DNA from: Bacteroidota bacterium
GTDB lineage: Bacteria; Bacteroidota; Bacteroidia; Chitinophagales; Chitinophagaceae
DNA length: 7,804 nucleotides
Reading direction: 5' to 3'
Assembly (NCBI GenBank): GCA_023391315.1
Contig: JAEWBD010000154.1
Location: 1 to 7,804 of the forward strand
The notes under the pieces are model-generated. The model was not told the DNA's origin. It saw only the letters and a program-made list of their open reading frames with translations, and did no database searches. The translations under genes and the position numbers were made by a program. Below are positions 6,632 through 7,804 of this stretch, piece by piece (positions within the stretch are counted from its first letter, which is position 1; each line of letters opens with the position of its first letter).

Positions 6632-6644
6632 AATGAACTTCATT
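6632..6644. promoter_or_regulatory. Palindrome AATGAAcTTCATT between divergent genes, possible operator
   Basis: Two perfect 6-bp arms are separated by one base, near the middle of the 190-bp divergent region between the OmpA-family gene and the phosphodiesterase gene. That position would allow one regulator to act on both. On the plus strand, near matches to the -7 box occur downstream (AAATTTTG at 6683-6690 and GAAATTTG at 6695-6702), but none has a well-spaced -33 element. The operator role is inference. Confidence 0.25.
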
Positions 6645-6729
6645 AAAAGTTAAAACTCCGGGCTCTATTTGCAGCCAGATATAAATTTTGAAACGAAATT
6701 TGCGCCCACATATTATTTAATCCATATAA

Positions 6730-7804
6730 ATGAGAAAATCAGTTTTTACCTTTTGTTTTATTTTATTAGTTGTAGGTTTATTTGCACAAGACACTGCGCA
6801 GAAAATTACCTATGGCCGTTTTAACAGTGCGGAACAACAGCAAAAACCATACGTTATTTTAATATCTGTAGATGGCCTGCGCTGGGATTTTATTCAAAAA
6901 TATGATGCGAAAAATTTAATTCAACTCGGCAGTGGCGGTGTAACCGCATCTTCCATGATTCCCTCTTTCCCTTCGCTCACTTTTCCCAATCATTATACCA
7001 TTGCAACAGGGTTTTACCCGGCGCATCATGGCCTGGTGAATAACAGTTTTTATGATGAAAACAAACAAGCATTTTACGCCATGAGCAACAAAACCGCTGT
7101 GCGGGATAGCTCCTGGTATGGCGGTACGCCTTTATGGGTGCTTGCAGAAGAACAACATATGCTGAGTGCCAGTTTTTACTGGGTGGGTTCTGAAGCGGCA
7201 GAACACGGAATTTTTCCAACCTATACTTATTATTATAATGAAGCAATCAATATTGACAGGCGCATTGCAGTCGTAAAAAACTGGTTGCAATTGCCCGAAG
7301 ACAGGCGGCCACATTTCATTGCTTTTTATTTTCCGCAGGTGGATCATGCGGCGCATTTATTCGGCCCTGATTCAAAAGAGGCAGCCATGGCTGTTCAATT
7401 TGTTGACAGTGCTGTCGCCAATATGGTGGCTACTGTAAATACACTTAATTTACCGGTTAATTATATACTGGTTTCGGACCATGGCATGACGCAGGTGGAT
7501 ACGGGCAACACTTTACCTTTGCCCGCTGTAATTGATACATCAAAATTTATTGTTCCCAACGGCGATGCTTTACTGCAGTTATATGCAAAAGACAAAAACG
7601 ATGTATTGCCAACGTATAAAGAATTAAAAGCAACAGCAAAGGATTACGACGTTTATTTAACAACCAATACACCGGCTCACTGGCATTACAGCAAAAAGGA
7701 TGATGATTATAACCGCATCGGCGATATCATTCTCATACCACATTTACCCAAAGTTTTCTATATAAAAAACAGGAAGATAACACCCGGTAAGCATGGCTTT
7801 GACC
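6730..7804 (+). CDS. Exported nucleotide pyrophosphatase/phosphodiesterase (ENPP-type, alkaline phosphatase superfamily), 3' end cut by window edge
   Basis: Predicted two-metal phosphodiesterase that hydrolyses nucleotide or other phosphodiester or pyrophosphate bonds outside the cytoplasm. The first 358 residues are visible; the family is usually a little over 400. A signal peptide (MRKSVFTFCFILLVVGLFA) precedes a likely cleavage before Q20. The metal ligands and nucleophile are all present in order: D48 (ISVDG), nucleophile T84 (SLTFPNHYT), D205 and H209 (YFPQVDHAAH), D250-H251 (VSDHGM) and H355 (GKHGFD). N105 (LVNNSFYD) fits the transition-state asparagine. The spacings closely match those I recall for the Xanthomonas NPP enzyme. 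The window ends three residues after the last metal ligand. The ATG at 6730 has no Shine-Dalgarno sequence and directly precedes the signal peptide. The gene is divergent from the OmpA-family gene. Substrate (nucleotides or lipid headgroups) cannot be fixed from this part alone. Confidence 0.94.
   Translation, partial: MRKSVFTFCFILLVVGLFAQDTAQKITYGRFNSAEQQQKPYVILISVDGLRWDFIQKYDAKNLIQLGSGGVTASSMIPSFPSLTFPNHYTIATGFYPAHHGLVNNSFYDENKQAFYAMSNKTAVRDSSWYGGTPLWVLAEEQHMLSASFYWVGSEAAEHGIFPTYTYYYNEAINIDRRIAVVKNWLQLPEDRRPHFIAFYFPQVDHAAHLFGPDSKEAAMAVQFVDSAVANMVATVNTLNLPVNYILVSDHGMTQVDTGNTLPLPAVIDTSKFIVPNGDALLQLYAKDKNDVLPTYKELKATAKDYDVYLTTNTPAHWHYSKKDDDYNRIGDIILIPHLPKVFYIKNRKITPGKHGFD

Noticed and set aside
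6977..7356. Minus-strand open frames opposite the phosphodiesterase gene.
   Set aside because: They overlap a gene whose active-site motifs are fully in frame on the plus strand.

Overview
The window looks like chromosomal DNA of a Bacteroidota bacterium, most likely Chitinophagaceae or a close relative. The reasons are moderately AT-rich intergenic DNA, genes without Shine-Dalgarno sequences at their starts, matches to the Bacteroidota -7 box (TAnnTTTG), a short LeuA of the Bacteroidota kind, and a large TPR / PD40-propeller / carboxypeptidase-regulatory / OmpA protein typical of this phylum. The family placement is inference from gene content, not from a database search.

Layout. (1) 1-2550, minus strand: leucine biosynthesis. 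leuA (2-isopropylmalate synthase) is followed after 115 bp by leuC (isopropylmalate dehydratase large subunit). leuC runs off the left edge just before its last two iron-sulfur cysteines. Two imperfect hairpins lie at this junction: one in the intercistronic gap and one inside the first codons of leuC, where it encodes part of an unusual N-terminal extension. (2) 2551-2728: divergent promoter region. (3) 2729-4294, plus strand: an all-helical, TPR-like cytoplasmic protein of 521 residues and unknown function. (4) 4287-4574, minus strand: a small hypothetical ORF whose stop codon overlaps the preceding gene tail-to-tail inside a 12-bp palindrome. (5) 4629-6539, minus strand: an exported OmpA-family protein with four domains in the same order as the type IX secretion component PorE, although this architecture also occurs in many paralogues. 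(6) 6540-6729: second divergent intergenic region with a short palindrome and a direct repeat. (7) 6730 to the right edge, plus strand: an exported nucleotide pyrophosphatase/phosphodiesterase (ENPP-type) with every expected active-site residue present; it is cut by the window end just after the last metal-binding histidine.

How the genes relate. leuA and leuC act in the same pathway and are probably co-transcribed, with leuD and leuB expected beyond the left edge. The other genes do not form an obvious pathway. The OmpA-family protein and the phosphodiesterase are divergently transcribed envelope or exported proteins that may share a control region. I found no mobile element, CRISPR array, tRNA or rRNA, and no clear sign of a new defence or biosynthetic system. 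The most unusual signals are the hairpins around the leuA-leuC junction and the two uncharacterised proteins.
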